Of a stretch of 64,000 bases of DNA, positions 8,800 through 21,521 are shown one piece after another. Every line of letters begins with the position of its first letter. Position 1 is the stretch's first letter. The translations under genes and the position numbers were made by a program. This DNA is from Saprolegnia diclina VS20 (lineage: Eukaryota > Oomycota > Saprolegniomycetes > Saprolegniales > Saprolegniaceae), in NCBI RefSeq assembly GCF_000281045.1, contig NW_008246075.1, positions 420,561-484,560 on the forward strand, read 5' to 3'. The notes beneath the pieces were generated by a model. That model was not told the DNA's origin. It worked only from the letters and a program-made list of their open reading frames with translations, and searched no databases.

Positions 8800-11079
8800 A
8801 TGCGACTTGGCGCAGGCGTCTTCGACATCACGGGCCCGGCGGCCGAGGTCGGCATGTTCGGCTACGCCAACCCGCAGCAGCTCACGACGGGCTTGCACAT
8901 GCGGCTGCGCGCCCGGGCCTTTGTCTTTGAGGAAGAAGACGGCCCAGCCTTCGCCTTTGTCAGCGTCGACACGGGCTGCATCACCGAGTCCGTCTCGCGC
9001 GCCGTCGCCCCGCGCCTCGACGCTCACGCGACGATTCCCAAGGGCATCTTCTCAACGGCCAACGTGCTGCTTAGCGCAACGCACACGCACTGCGCGCCGG
9101 GCGGCCTGTCGGAATTTCTCATCTACAGCATGCACCCGCCCTTGAAGGGCTTTGACAAGCAAGTAATGCCATCCTCTCGATGCGATACGTGCGTGACGAT
9201 GACTCTTAGAACTTTGAATGCATCGTGGGCGGCATCGTCGAGGCCATTGCGCGGGCGTACGCCAACCGCCAGCCCGGCGTCCTTCGTGTGGCCAAGGGCA
9301 CCTGCCTCGGCGCGTCCGTGAACCGGTCCATCGATGCGTACAACGCCAACCCAGCAGCTGAGCGCGCGCTGTACGAGCACGACACGGACAAGGAGATGGT
9401 TCTCTGGCGTCTCGACGGCCTCGACGGGTTCCCGATCGGCATGATCAACTGGTACGAGCTTCCTCTTTGCTTGCATTGTCGACGTCGCCGGGACTGTAGG
9501 TTTGCAGTGCATCCGACCAGCATGGGAAGCTGGTTCACGCTCATCACCGGCGACAACAAGGTACAATGTCTTTCGAGAACGCATCTAAAGCGCTTTCTAG
9601 GGGTATGCGGCGCACGCGTTTGAGCGCGAGCACGGCAACAACCACTTGCTCGACCGACCGCGCAGCTTCGTCGCCGCCTTTGCCCAGAGCAACGAAGGCG
9701 ACGTGAGCCCCAACATCTGCGGCCCGCGACACTGCGGCAACCAAACACAGGACTTTTCGCGCATGGTGCAAGTGGCCGAGGCGCAGCTCGCGACCGCGCG
9801 TCGGCTGTATGTCGAGGCCGCGTCGAGCCCGGCCATCGCCGGCTCCATCAAGTGCGTGCATCAGTACGTCGACTACAACGCGATTCCGCTCTCCGCCAAG
9901 TGGCACCAGTACAAGGAGTGCGCGCCGACGACGTCCCCCGGCTGCATTGGTGTCTCGATGCTCAGCGGCACGACCTTTGACGGCCGCGGCATCGCCATGA
10001 TCCCCGAAGGCCTCACGTGGAGCAGCGACAAGCACTGGCTCACGCTCGTGCCGCAGACGCAAGCCGAGCAAAAGGAGAAGGTCATCGCCTTTCCAACCGC
10101 ATCCTACGGCCTCTCCCCGTCCGTGCTGCCGCTGCAACTCGTCTCCATCGGCGACGCGCTCGCCCTCGCCGCTGTGCCGTTCGAGTTGACGACGATGGCC
10201 GGCCGCCGACTCCGGGCCACCCTCCGCGACGCATTGCCGGGCCACGACGTTGTCGTCGCTGGTCTTGCCAACGACTACTGCGGCTACATGACGACGCGCG
10301 AAGAGTACGCTGTCCAGCGCTACGAAGGAGCGTCGACCCACTTTGGGCCGAATCAGCTCGTCGCGACGCAGCAGCAGTTTGAGGTGCTCGCAGGCGCGCT
10401 TCTGCAGCGCAAAGCGCCGCCGACGTGTCCAGCTCCGGCGCATGGCTTCGTGACGACGACGCACTGGCACACACCGGTCGTCCAAGACTCGGTGCCAACC
10501 GGGTGCTCGTTTGGGGATCTTGTCTCGGATGTCCTTGACAGTGTGTACTACCCCGGTGACACAGTGCGCGCCACGTTTCACGCAGGGCACCCGAAGAACA
10601 ATCTGCGCACGCAAAGCACATTCCTTGAAGTCCACCGGTGGCGCGACGACCTCGGCGTATGGATCCTCGTGGCCGACGACAGCAGTGCCGACACGTTCTT
10701 CCGCTGGGCTCGTGTCGGTGTTTCGACGTCGCACGCGACCATCGAGTGGGTGGTGCCACCCGGGACACCGCCGGGGACGTACCGCTTAAAACACCACGGC
10801 GACTGCAAGCCCTCGTGGAGCCAAAAGGCGATTCTGTCATACGAAGGCTTCTCGAGTCCCTTTGGCGTGCAGCTGCGACCGACGACGCCGCTCCTCGTCG
10901 TGGCACCCGCCACGAAAGAAGCCGCCATCTCAACACCCAAAACAACACGCCTCATCGGCGGGGTCGCGTCACCGACGGCAGCCACGTCCAGCATCATCGG
11001 GTCGCCGATGCTGCTCAAGAAGCGCCGCACGACCATCCTGCTCGAGTCGGATATCACCAGACGAAATACCAGCATGTAG
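8800..11079 (+). CDS. Neutral ceramidase
   Basis: Exons 8800-9162, 9210-9451, 9500-9560 and 9601-11079 encode 714 residues. Neutral ceramidases hydrolyse ceramide to sphingosine and fatty acid. The family opening GAGVFDITGPAAEVGMFGYA is nearly at the N terminus. Zn-binding His95 and His97 lie in SATHTHCAPGG, the block WFAVHPTSM is made across a splice junction, and the nucleophile motif NEGDVSPN places the catalytic Ser near residue 258. The C-terminal beta-sandwich (from ~residue 560) is present. Length fits the family (~700-780). Oddly, no signal peptide precedes the catalytic domain from this ATG, although most family members are secreted or membrane-bound. An undetected 5' exon, or a cytosolic form, is possible. 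Confidence 0.93.
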
Positions 11080-11248
11080 CCAAAGACTAGTAGTGCTACT
11101 ACACGATGAGATCAAACTTGCTAAATCGCATTTTAAGAGTCCACGAAAGGGTCTGATGAGGGTTTGGTGTCGGGTGGGCAGAATGTGGAAATATGCAGGG
11201 AGGAGGTAGCCCGTTTCATCGCCCAAGGTCCTATTTTAGCTGCTCGAG

Positions 11249-14200
11249 ATGCCCCCGGCTGACGCCACCGAGTTGGAGGCGGCGATTGAGAGCGCTGCAA
11301 ACAATGCTGTCACCGACGACACCGTCGCCGTCGATGCGAATGATATGACCGACGAGAACCAGCAACGCATCAAAGCCTTTCCGCTAGTCGTGGACCCCGC
11401 GTGGGACGGCGCGGCCTTCACCTCGATGATGCAAACCGACTTGCTTACGTACTCGCTCTCGCTCTCGGTCGCGCCTCTTGCCAAGGCCATCGAGGCCATG
11501 GGTAATTCGCACCATACCAGCCGTCCTGTATCTGCTCGGTAGGCGCTTCGCTCCAGAAACACGACGACACGCTACTGCAGCTACTGCAGTACTGCCGCCA
11601 CCTCGAGACAGAAAACCAAAACGTACGTTGTCTTGAGCGGCAAATTCTCATGCGCGGTGTAGCTGGTGCAGTCTGCGGAAGCGTCCAAGCAGGAGCTCCT
11701 GAGTCACATTGGTGACGTGACCCAAGGCGTGCGCGACGAGCTCCTCGGGCACATGCAGCCGCTGGCAACCAAGACCGAGGCGTTGACCGACGACTTGACG
11801 GCCGCCATAGCGACCATTGCGGACCTCGCAGCCCAAATGCATATCAAAGCCACGGAAGTCACGCCGTCGCTGCCCCCAATCGACCCGGCGATGCCGCAGC
11901 TCGAGCGCATGAAGATGATCGAAGACCGCCTGCGGGAGTGCGTGACAATGCACGGTTTGGACCAGCTCCGCGACGATCTGAGCGCCATGTTGCCGTCGAC
12001 CAGCGGGCTCGCCTCAGCAAATGAGCTCTCAGCGCTCAAGGACGAGGTGGAAGCGTCGCTCCAGAAACAAGCGCTGGCGCTCCAGGAGCAGCTCGCGGCG
12101 CTGCAGACGAGCATTGAGGACGCTGGGAAAGCGGCAAAAGCACCGGCACCGCACCTCCATGAACTCAAGCGTGCGCAGAGCTACAACACGGCGCTGAAAC
12201 CCAGCACGCTCGGCAGTGTGACGCCACCCGTCTCAGCCGCGCCACCGCCACCCGTGGACCTCACCGAGGTGCACCAACGCCTCAACCAAGAGGAAGAGCT
12301 CTTGGAGGCGCTCCGGCAGCAGTACGAAGCGTTGCAAGAGGCCCTTCAGAGCCACGCCGACGACGTGGCTGAGGTTGGTGTTGCGTCGATGGCGTGTTGG
12401 CGCCTTATCATCTATACCGTAGCTCAAGCTGCAGGTGGCCATGACACCCACGGCCGAGCTCTGTACTGCGTTTTGCTATCGACAATCAACTAATACGTGT
12501 CCATAGATGCGCCCCGCACCATGGCGCCCGCCATGACGACAGCGCCCGTGACGAGCGACGTTGTTGACAACGAGATGCAATTGCACCGAAGTCTCCTCGA
12601 CGCCCTCGGGCGCGAAATGACGGACGCACGCACCAAGCACGAGCACGTGGTTCTGCAGCTGCGACGCCTCGATCCGCTGGAGAAACAAGTTCGGGACCTC
12701 GAGGCCGCGCAGCTGATGCTGCAAGGCGACTCGGACGCACATAAAGTACGTGTCTACATGACGCACCGTCGTCATTGCGTCGTAGGCCGGAGCCCATGCG
12801 CTTCAAACGGAGCTTCGCAAAGTCGCCAACGACTTTCGCGCGTTCCAAGATAACCAAGTACCGCGCTTCCGACGCATCAACGTAGAGTTTCACGGTCGAT
12901 GTAGAGCTTGATGCAAAGCTTCTCGGCAGCCACGAAATCGGGCGACGGCGGCGCGGACTTTAGCCAAGTGCTTGGTCGGCTCGCAGAGATGCGCGCGGCG
13001 CAGGACGCTGCCATGGACGACGTCCGCAGCCGCATGGATACGATTTCCGACGACAATGGCGTGACGCAGCAGTGGGTGCACCGGCTCCAGAACGACGCCA
13101 AGTACCTCTTGGAAAAGAACGAGAAGCACGGCGCGCACATCGCCGACTGGATCGAACGCGACGACGACGATCGGCAAATGGCGCTCCGACACATTGAGAC
13201 AGCGCTTCTCAAAGAAAAGGAAGGACTTCAGCGCGCGCTCCAAGCGCAAGAGCGGCTCGGGATCGGGTTCGTCGACTTGCACCAGCACGCGCTCGCGTTG
13301 CGCAAAGACCTCGAGCGACTGGGTACATCCGCCTTTCCTATTTCTATATTTTGAGCTCAGTGTGTACCAGGCGCGGCCGAGGTGCTCTCAGTCAAGCTGC
13401 CCGAGATCCAAGGGCTCCACACTGCATTTGAGCACCTCCTTGTGCAAGTGCCACCGCTCATCGCTATGCCCGCGCTGCTCAAAGACTCGTTGGCGCGCCT
13501 TGGCAACGACATTGAAGCCGCGCATCTTCCATCGGACGTAGGGTTTGCGGACAACTTGTCCGCTCTACTCTGAGCATGTATAGGACACGACAACGCTCCA
13601 AGACAAAGTCACAAGCCTTCTCCAGCTGCTCAATACGCTCGAGCAACACAACACTGACATGACGACGCAGAACGAGCTCGCGAAAAACAATGTATCAATG
13701 TATCAAGTTGACGCCGATGCACCCCGTATTAGATGGACGACCTCTTCCAGCTCTGGAACTCCAAGATGCACGTCGATATGCTTCAAAAGTACACGCAGCT
13801 CGTTAAGGAGCTGCGGGATATGGCGCGGAACGGCCGGTCCCCCAGTGTGCACCCGTCTTCGGGTCCAGTCCTCGTCGATCTAAACTTGTTGCTGACAGCA
13901 AGGATATCGTAGCTAGTTCACCATCCCGGTCGGGTGATGGCCCCGTGGATGCCAAGATGTTTGACACCAAGCTCATTGGGACGAACCGCCGACTGGCCGA
14001 GATCGAGGATACGCTCCGCGCGATGAGCCGGAACCTCGTGTCGTACCGGACCGACCTTAGCGACAAGGTCACTGCCAGCAACCTCGCCAAACTCAAAGTA
14101 CGATACACGTCTTGTCGTATTTGAGTTGTAGAGTCGTGACCTTTAGTTTCAAGTGTTCTCGGAGCTCGCCAAGATCCATGCCGTGCTCGGCTCGGCGCGC

Positions 14201-15293
14201 TTCAATTCGACGGGCGCGGGCACGACGGTGGTTTGCGACGACGCCGACATCAAGTCCAACCTCGACGCGCAAGCCGAGCTCATTGCCAGTCTCTGCTCCG
14301 ACCTCAAGCAGGTGCTCCAATATACCGCCCATAATGGTGTTACGTTTCTGCAGTCGCTCTCGGAGAAGCCGTCCGATGACAAGACGGTTCTCTCCCGCCT
14401 CGGCCACGACGACGACCAGTTCAGCTCCAAGTTGGAGAGCATCACGGACAAGGTGGCCGAGATGTTTGTCAACCTCGAAGGTCCTGTAAATGACATGCTG
14501 TACACACAATATCATCCAACGAGTAGCCAATCGCAACGCGACGCAGCCGCGGCACGCAATCCCGACGTACAACCCCGCGCAGATGCTCGACAGTTTTGCC
14601 CAAAACATCGAAGCCAAGCTCGCCGAGTCCCAAAACCTCACGAAACTGGTGCACTTGTTGTATCGACCTGTCCACGTTTCAACGGGGTGGTAGCAAATCG
14701 AGAGCATCAAGAACGAACTCAACGACGTAATTCGCTTCCGCGTGGCCAAAGCTCTCGAGTCAATTCGAGAGAACCTCCCGATCGGCGAAGAAACCACGGC
14801 GGGTACAATCTTTATGCACTAAAAGCGCGCCAACGTGGGCGTAGGCGGGAGCAAACCGGTCATTTGCATTGCGTGCAGTCGCCCCGTGCGCGTCGAGCCC
14901 CATGTTCATGGTCCCAACCCTCACAGAGTCTCTGTGGCATTTACCACATGATTTAGAAACCGTCCATGATCGGCTGCCGATGGAGCCGATTCTCAAAGTC
15001 CCCCACGACCCCGTCTTGGTATGTGTTGCTGTCTTCTGCGTCTCTTATCGGCTTCTTAGGAAGCGCTGACGGACCAAATGGGCGACGACTACCACGTCTA
15101 CCGCGCAGGGTTTCGAATGCCGCAGCACGAAAAGTACATGTATCCTACGCATATTCTTGAGCTATATAACGTTGCGGCTAGGCGGGCGGGGCCAGGCAAG
15201 AGTGTGCTCCCGCTATTATCGTCCAACCCATCGTCGCCGACTTCCCCAGTCAAGCGCGTCAAGAAGAAGACGCACGAGGCGGCACCGAGTTAG
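11249..15293 (+). CDS. Long coiled-coil protein, tandem paralogue A (QRICH2/DUF4795-like)
   Basis: A gene of 15 or more short exons. Exons I could join in frame include 11249-11501, 11543-11622, 11663-12377, 12507-12745, 12786-12857, 12905-13322, 13371-13537, 13584-13691, 13733-13862, 13913-14097, 14147-14311 and 14354-about 14482; the last exon ends at TAG 15293. The product is almost entirely helical and coiled coil. Near the C terminus are NPAQMLDSFAQNIEAKL, a CxxC block ICIACSRPVRV (about 14865) and YRAGFRMP (about 15105). The CxxC-plus-helices layout resembles the DUF4795 region of QRICH2, a flagellar protein, but this is recall, not a search. It is clearly paralogous to the next gene. 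Exons after 14480 are approximate. Confidence 0.8.
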
Positions 15294-15592
15294 TTGCGAT
15301 AACGAGCAAAGTGTGGTCATTGTGTTGCTGATGTGATCCGTTCAACGTTGTCGATGGCACGACACCGCAATAAGATCTGGTATTTCCATGACGCCAGTGC
15401 CCCTACGTACGCCTCGAAAGCTTAGACTTTGACGAATGGCTCGTGGTCGCGTCTGGACTTTTGCCCATGCCAAGATTGTACTTGCTTGTCCAGCTGCGAC
15501 GTCGGGGCTGTTGTTAAAGTCGTGATGGCGTTTCGTGCTCGACTAGGAACGACGCTCAATTTAGTTGAAAAACGTCCGAGTAAGTAGTGTGC

Positions 15593-18500
15593 ATGGCCTA
15601 CCCTTTGGACGCCGATGGCGGCGGCAAGTGGAATGGCGACGCGTTTGCATCGAGCCTGGGAGCCGACTTGCTGACGTTCTCCGTGGCGCCGCTCACGCAC
15701 GTCATGAAGACAGTCGGCTCGACGCTGCAGCAACACGACACGCTCTTGGACGAACTCGCAGCTGCGCTTGCCAAGCTCCAGCACCTCCAGCAGGAGGTAC
15801 CCATCACAATATTACGTGCGACGTAAAAATCGGGCATTGGACATAGACAAACCAAACACTCGTTCAAGTAAAAGCCAACGACCCGAGCGCGATTCGTGAC
15901 GAAGTCCTCGAGATGGTCGACGGCCTCCAAAAGCGTATCGAGAGCTCCGAAGCCGACATTGCGCAGGCGGCCGCGCTCAGCAACGCGCTCGGCGGGAAAG
16001 TTGCCATCATTGAAGAGCACGAGGCCAAGCTGGACGGCGTCGAAGCCAACGTCCAGGACCTCGCATCCAAAGTCGATCACATGTCGGCGCGCATGAGCGA
16101 CTTTTTACTCCCGAACGCACTCGAAGGTCTCAAAGCCCAGATTCTTGACGAGCTCCAAGACGAGATTCTCGCACACATCCGGGCAGAAATTGGCGCACGG
16201 AGATCGTCCAAGCCGGCACCCTCCTTGGGGTCCAACGGCTCGGATCTCCACACCGAAGAGAGTACAAATGACGCGAGCGCCAGCACCATGGAGGCTACCA
16301 CGCTCGGCAACATCCCAGACAACGAGAGTGACGACGATGACGATGAGGTTGAAGTCGAAAACAATGCCAGCAGCAACGAAGGGTCTCAGGGTACTGACGA
16401 CAGTGTCAAGGCAACCGAGCAGACATCAGTGCACGTGGCACCAGCGAAACAAGAACTCGAGACCTCGGACATGGCCACGACCTTGGTCCCCGCGGCGACG
16501 CGTCACGGATCCCGTCGGGCCACGGGGGTGCGCTTGTCCTTGAAAACGGGGCCGGCGACAGATGAGCTCGAGACGCAGCTTCGGGAGCTCAACGCCCGCG
16601 TCGCCCGCGCCGAGCGCGATCGCGAGGACGTGCTGGAACGAATGGCGCAGCTGCAGCAGTCGGTGACGCACGAGTTGCGCGAGGTGAGCGGGCGCCCGCC
16701 GACGTTTGCCTCGCCGGCGGTTTTGGAGCCCAAGGCACCCACCGAGCGTATGTTATTATGACTCGTGTTGCTTCTAACGGGATGTATAGTCGTCAATGCA
16801 GCGTACGAGACGGCGTTGGAGACGCAGCTGGCCAAGATTATGGAGCTGACCAAGCAGTTACAAGCGCTGCAGGGCAGTGTATCGACTAACGCGGAGGGTG
16901 TGGATGCCAACAAAGTACGAAGGCCTCTACCTAGCGGTAGGGTGGGTTCATAAATAGAGCGTAGACTGCCATCAAGGCAACCCAAGACGACTTGCGCAAG
17001 CTTCGTCGCCAAGTAGATGAATTTCAGGAAACCCAGGTGCCGACCGCCAAGTTGGCTACAACTCATGCCATGCGTAGCAACTCATGCAAAGCTTTGCCCC
17101 AGCATCCTCGTCGTCGACGTCGTCGGGCGAGCCGTCCGGAACGTCCGCCGTCGGTGGTGGCCCCGACCTCTCGATGGTGTTTGCCAAGCTCGCCGAAATG
17201 CGTCAAGCCCAGGTCGCTGCCTCAGAAGAGCTGCGCGAGGCCCTCGACACGGTGGTGGAGAAGAGCGCCGACCAAGGCCGGGAGATGCACAAGTGGGTCG
17301 AAGCCGTCCAGAGACTGGGGGCTGCCAGCGTCGGGCACGTTGACGCCGAGGCGCGAAAACTCAAGGAAACCCTCCAGCGCCAACTGCACCAACAAGCCGA
17401 GCTCATATCGAGTGTAAACGAATGGCTACCCCTCGGCCACGACATCCACCACGATCTGCACCACCCCGGTACGACGATGTTTATCCTACGGATTATATCA
17501 CGAGTGGTGCAGACGGCCGAAGCCCCGCGAGCCGCATTGCAGAGTTGCAAAATCTCGCGCGGCAGTACCACTTGATCGCGCCGGCAGTCATGACGCTCGT
17601 GGCCGCCCCCGGCGCGCACCAAACGACGCTCTTACGACTGCGACATGCGCTTGTGGACGCTCCCGACGGCGCGGAGAAAATCGCGACGTCCGATTTACTT
17701 CAAGCAGCGACGCACGATGTGTCGGCACTCGACAAGGCCAACGAGACGCTACTGCGCGCATATGACCAGGCGCGCGTCATGGTGACTCGTCGCGCCTGTC
17801 TCATTTCTCATGTATTTGGTGACGTAGATTGACGAGCTATGGAGTGATTGGTACGACAAGCAGCACAGCGATACCCGCCAAATGCAGGACCAGCTCGCAA
17901 AAGACGTGGTCGACTTGCGCCAGATACAGCAAGTGCTTGCACGCCCGGCGGCACCGAGCGGCAGCAACGGTATCACTTTCATTTTGCAAGATAGCGGGAT
18001 AATGTTGGTGCTGTAGTTCCCAAGGAGTCGGAGCGCAAGGCGAGTCATGTCGCGGTTGGCGTGCTCGACAATGCAGGATCGCTGAGCGGACACCACAACG
18101 AAGCGCTCAAGAAGATGGAGCAGCTTCTTTTGACGGCTCAGCGCCGCATGGACGGGTTCGAAGACGACCTGCGTGTGCTGAGCCGCAACGTGCTCGCGTA
18201 CCGCAACGACCTCGCCGACAAGGTCACGGAGGGCCACCTCGCCAAGCTTCGGGTGCCCCAGCATTCATCTCCCACATCCTAAATCCATATATTGTAGTTT
18301 CAAATTTACTCGGAGCTCGCCAAGATCCACACCTTCATGGGGTCGTCCAAGTTTTCGGCGCCACCGAAAATGAGTATCGAGCACCTGCCCGTGTACGATG
18401 ACGCCGACATCAAGGGCACGCTCGACGCCCAGGCCGAGATGATCGCCAAGCTTTGCGCCGAGCTGAAAAAAGTAGGTCGACGTGTAAAGTGGACACCGTG

Positions 18501-19551
18501 TCCACGCAAGATACGTAGGAAAAAGACGACCGCGAGCGGGAGCTTCGGGACAAGGAAAGCGCGCGCGACCCTGGCACAGACGCAGAGCTCAACAAGATCT
18601 CGGCCGAGACCGACCGGTTCAACACGCGCCTCGAGAGCATCACGGAGAAGGTCGCGGAAATGTTCGTATCGTTGGAAGTCAACCGGTCGGCAACGCAGCC
18701 GCGGCACACGATTCCCATCTTCAACCCCGCGCAGATGCTCGACTCATTCGCGCAGACGATCGAGGCCAAGCTTGCCGAAACGCAGGACCTCACAAAGAAG
18801 GTAGTTTGCGGTCGTTTTTGGCTTCAAACATACGTTCTTAGGACATTGAGCGCATCCGCGCTGAGCTCGGCGACAACGTCCGCGCGCGCGTGCGCCGGGC
18901 GATGGAGTCGCTCAAGGATCAGATGCCGTCAGGCTTGGACAGCGCTGCGACGACCGCCGTTGGCACGGTGTGCTGCATTGCGTGCAGTCGCCCCGTGCGC
19001 TTTGACGTCTCGACCGGCGGTTCTCTCATGATGGAAATGGTGAAGAAGCTCACGCCTGCTAGATGTGGTCCGCGAGGTTCCGGGTGACATGCTGGGGCTA
19101 CCCCATCACCACGACGACGAGGTGCGATGACTACTCTGCCCAATGGCTATCTCAAGTGCACAAAGGAAACGGGGGACCGCGACGATCCGGAATTTGTGTA
19201 CCGCGCGGGCTTTCGAATGCCAGTCAACGACAAGTATATCGTTAGTGTCGCCAAGGTCTAGGGTTAACCGGTGCTACGTAGGAAAAACATTCTGCCGCTG
19301 CTCGTTTCGCCGCGGCTACCAGCCAAAGGCCGGCTCGAGAAGCCCAAAGGCAGACGCCTTGTCAAGAAAGATACCAATCGCGTCGACTCGCTACTCCGAG
19401 AGGTCATCTCATTCGACAAGTCATGCGTTCTGACCGTGTTTAGGTCGACGAGTTGGATCAGTCGGCGATGACAATGACGGAGCGACCCGCCAAGTCCATC
19501 GACAAGAAGGCGATTGAGGCGAGGAGACCCATTGCGCCCGCGCGGCCCTGA
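15593..19551 (+). CDS. Long coiled-coil protein, tandem paralogue B (QRICH2/DUF4795-like)
   Basis: It starts at ATG 15593 (MAYPLDADGGGKWNGDAF) and stops at TGA 19549-19551, with many 40-80 bp introns. Blocks collinear with paralogue A include LLTFSVAPLTHVMKTVG, LMQSFAPAS, LSRNVLAYRNDLADKVT, YSELAKIHTFMGS, FNPAQMLDSFAQTIEAKL, CCIACSRPVRF and YRAGFRMP. The large third exon (about 15848-16750) differs from A: it has an acidic Asp/Glu/Asn low-complexity stretch followed by heptads. The last exon (from 19444) encodes a basic tail ending RRPIAPARP. Same orientation as A and 299 bp apart, so an ancient tandem duplication is the simplest reading. Probably a structural flagellar or cytoskeletal protein (inference). 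Confidence 0.8.
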
Positions 19552-20532
19552 CGTGTGTAGAATAACAATGACCACCATGACCATCACTGAGCATACCTTG
19601 TTGCAGCCCTCTGCCCATCGAGCGTCATCAAGGGTCCGTATACAGTTTATTAACCCTTGTCTTCGTGGACCCTCCAGCATCCCATACGCTTCGAGTGGAG
19701 CTGTGCGGCAGCATAAGTTCCCTTGGGCAGCACTAAGTTCTCTGAGGGGCTTACGTGTTCATCGCTTGCAGACTCGATGGCTTATGCAGACAACCGTTTG
19801 AAAAGCTGCGATGGGAACAACACTTGCGGCTAGTTTAGTTATATTAGTAAACGGACATCCTACGCTACTAAAATTTCAATATAGGATTCGTCAGGCAGAA
19901 ATCTCTTGGAACTCATCGATCGAGGTTGTCCCCGATACTCCCATAATATTTAGGTAATCACTCGAATCCGTAGTTCTACTCATTGCTTGGTCGACTACTA
20001 CACTAGTATGTGCAACGATTATTCTGGACTGACCCAGTTGGAGCGAAATGCTGCCCAGCTGTGGACGCTGGACCAGTCATTCGATTCGAGCGCGCTCATT
20101 GGTGGACTTCAAACCGGAAAATTTCCGGAGACGGGCAAGGGCGCGCATTGGCTGAAATCCAACCAATAAGATGCACCTACAAGTCTCGCTAAAGTACGGT
20201 TGTCACTTGGGTTGCCGCTAGCAGCTGGATTTGCAAAGCCTTCACAAGCTAAAAACACCCCACTCGTCTGGCGAGCCCCACGTTGGGGTGGTTGCACCGA
20301 CCCACAAGCACAACTAAAACTGAGCCCCTACCTGTGCGCAAGATAGACACATTCAACCACAGCATCCGAGCAGAAAGGTCCCACCATTACCGTAGGTGGC
20401 CCGTCGTCGAGAAGTAAAGTCGCGTCGGATAAGAGCGTCCTTGTGAATATCGCCGGACTTCGTGTGAATTTGGTGAAAAACAGTTCTAATTCGACGTCAC
20501 TTTGCCTTTGGCTGAATCCAAGAAAGATCACC
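19552..20532. other. Intergenic, no gene seen
   Basis: About 980 bp. A 60-codon ATG-less frame at 19987-20169 has no family resemblance. CCAAT-type boxes in both orientations occur at 20146-20168. Nothing else is recognised. Confidence 0.55.
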
Positions 20533-21000
20533 ATGTCGTCGATTGATGCGCGTCTTGCGGAACTCGGGTACGTCCTCCCCGAGGTGACAACGCCCAAGGG
20601 TAACTACAAGCTTGCGGTGCGCTCGGGCAACCAGATCTTCACGGCGGGCCACATCCCGACGAACGCCAATGGCGAGCTCATCACGGGCAAGGTCGGCCAG
20701 GACGTCACGATCGAAGCTGCGTACGAGGCGGCGCACTTTGTGGCGCTCTCGCTTCTCGCGACGATCAAGGCCGAACTCGGCGGCGACCTGAGCAAGGTCA
20801 AGCGCATCGTCAAGACGATGGGCTTTGTCAACTGCGTCGATGGCTTTGCGAACCAGGCCTCGGTCATCAACGGCTGCTCCGATACGTTTGCCAAGGTCTT
20901 TGGCGACCACGGCGTCGGCGCCCGCTCGGCTGTCGGAACGAACGCGCTCCCGCTCAACGTCCCCGTCGAGATTGAGATAATTGTCGAGATCGAGGCGTAA
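20533..21000 (+). CDS. RidA/YjgF/YER057c family protein
   Basis: Single exon, 155 residues (MSSIDARLAELGYVLPE). The family fold is clear: NQIFTAGHIPTNANGELITGKVGQDVTIEAAYEA in the first half and VGARSAVGTNALPLNVPVEIE at the end, which includes the Arg (in ARSAV) that binds the substrate carboxylate in RidA enzymes. RidA proteins are trimeric deaminases that hydrolyse reactive 2-aminoacrylate and related enamines made by PLP enzymes. The insertion VNCVDGFANQASVINGCSD is typical of the longer YjgF subgroup (~150 aa) rather than canonical E. coli RidA (128 aa), so substrate range is uncertain. No targeting signal is obvious; cytosolic is likely. Confidence 0.93.
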   Translation: MSSIDARLAELGYVLPEVTTPKGNYKLAVRSGNQIFTAGHIPTNANGELITGKVGQDVTIEAAYEAAHFVALSLLATIKAELGGDLSKVKRIVKTMGFVNCVDGFANQASVINGCSDTFAKVFGDHGVGARSAVGTNALPLNVPVEIEIIVEIEA

Positions 21001-21521
21001 GCACACGCATCAATGCACTTTGCTGTCTCTTTGTATTCGCGAGCGTATTGCCTTCCATTGTCATGCTGGCCACAGGAATGATCCGACCCACCGTGCACCA
21101 TCATGGCGCATGCACCGCTCCGCCTTGGGTGAGGCCTACGTAACATGATCGCCTAAGTACTGGAGAGTTGCTCTCAAGGACGCATATACTAGAGCTGCTA
21201 GGCGTAGCCGCAAGCGTAGCCTCCCAATAGACAACCGCTCGAGCAAGCTTGTATCTTGGAAGCATACGCCTGTCGCGATCTTCTCGCAGTGTTTGAAGCG
21301 AGCCCGCAGCTCGAGCATCTGGTGCGCCCTCTGCCTCGCCGTTTGAAGGACCCCCTACCGTGCCTTGGGACCTCCATACATTGGAAATTCAATACGTTTA
21401 ATACAAATCTAAAGCTATTTGAATGTTTTGAATCTCGAATCGGCATCTATGTTCTTTATTTTATTAGTAGGACCCCCACAGGTTTCGAAGCTTCCACTCG
21501 TGCCAAAGACTTTTCATTGCG
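21001..21521. other. Intergenic, no gene seen
   Basis: About 520 bp between RidA and the methyltransferase gene. No recognisable motif or supported frame. Confidence 0.55.
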
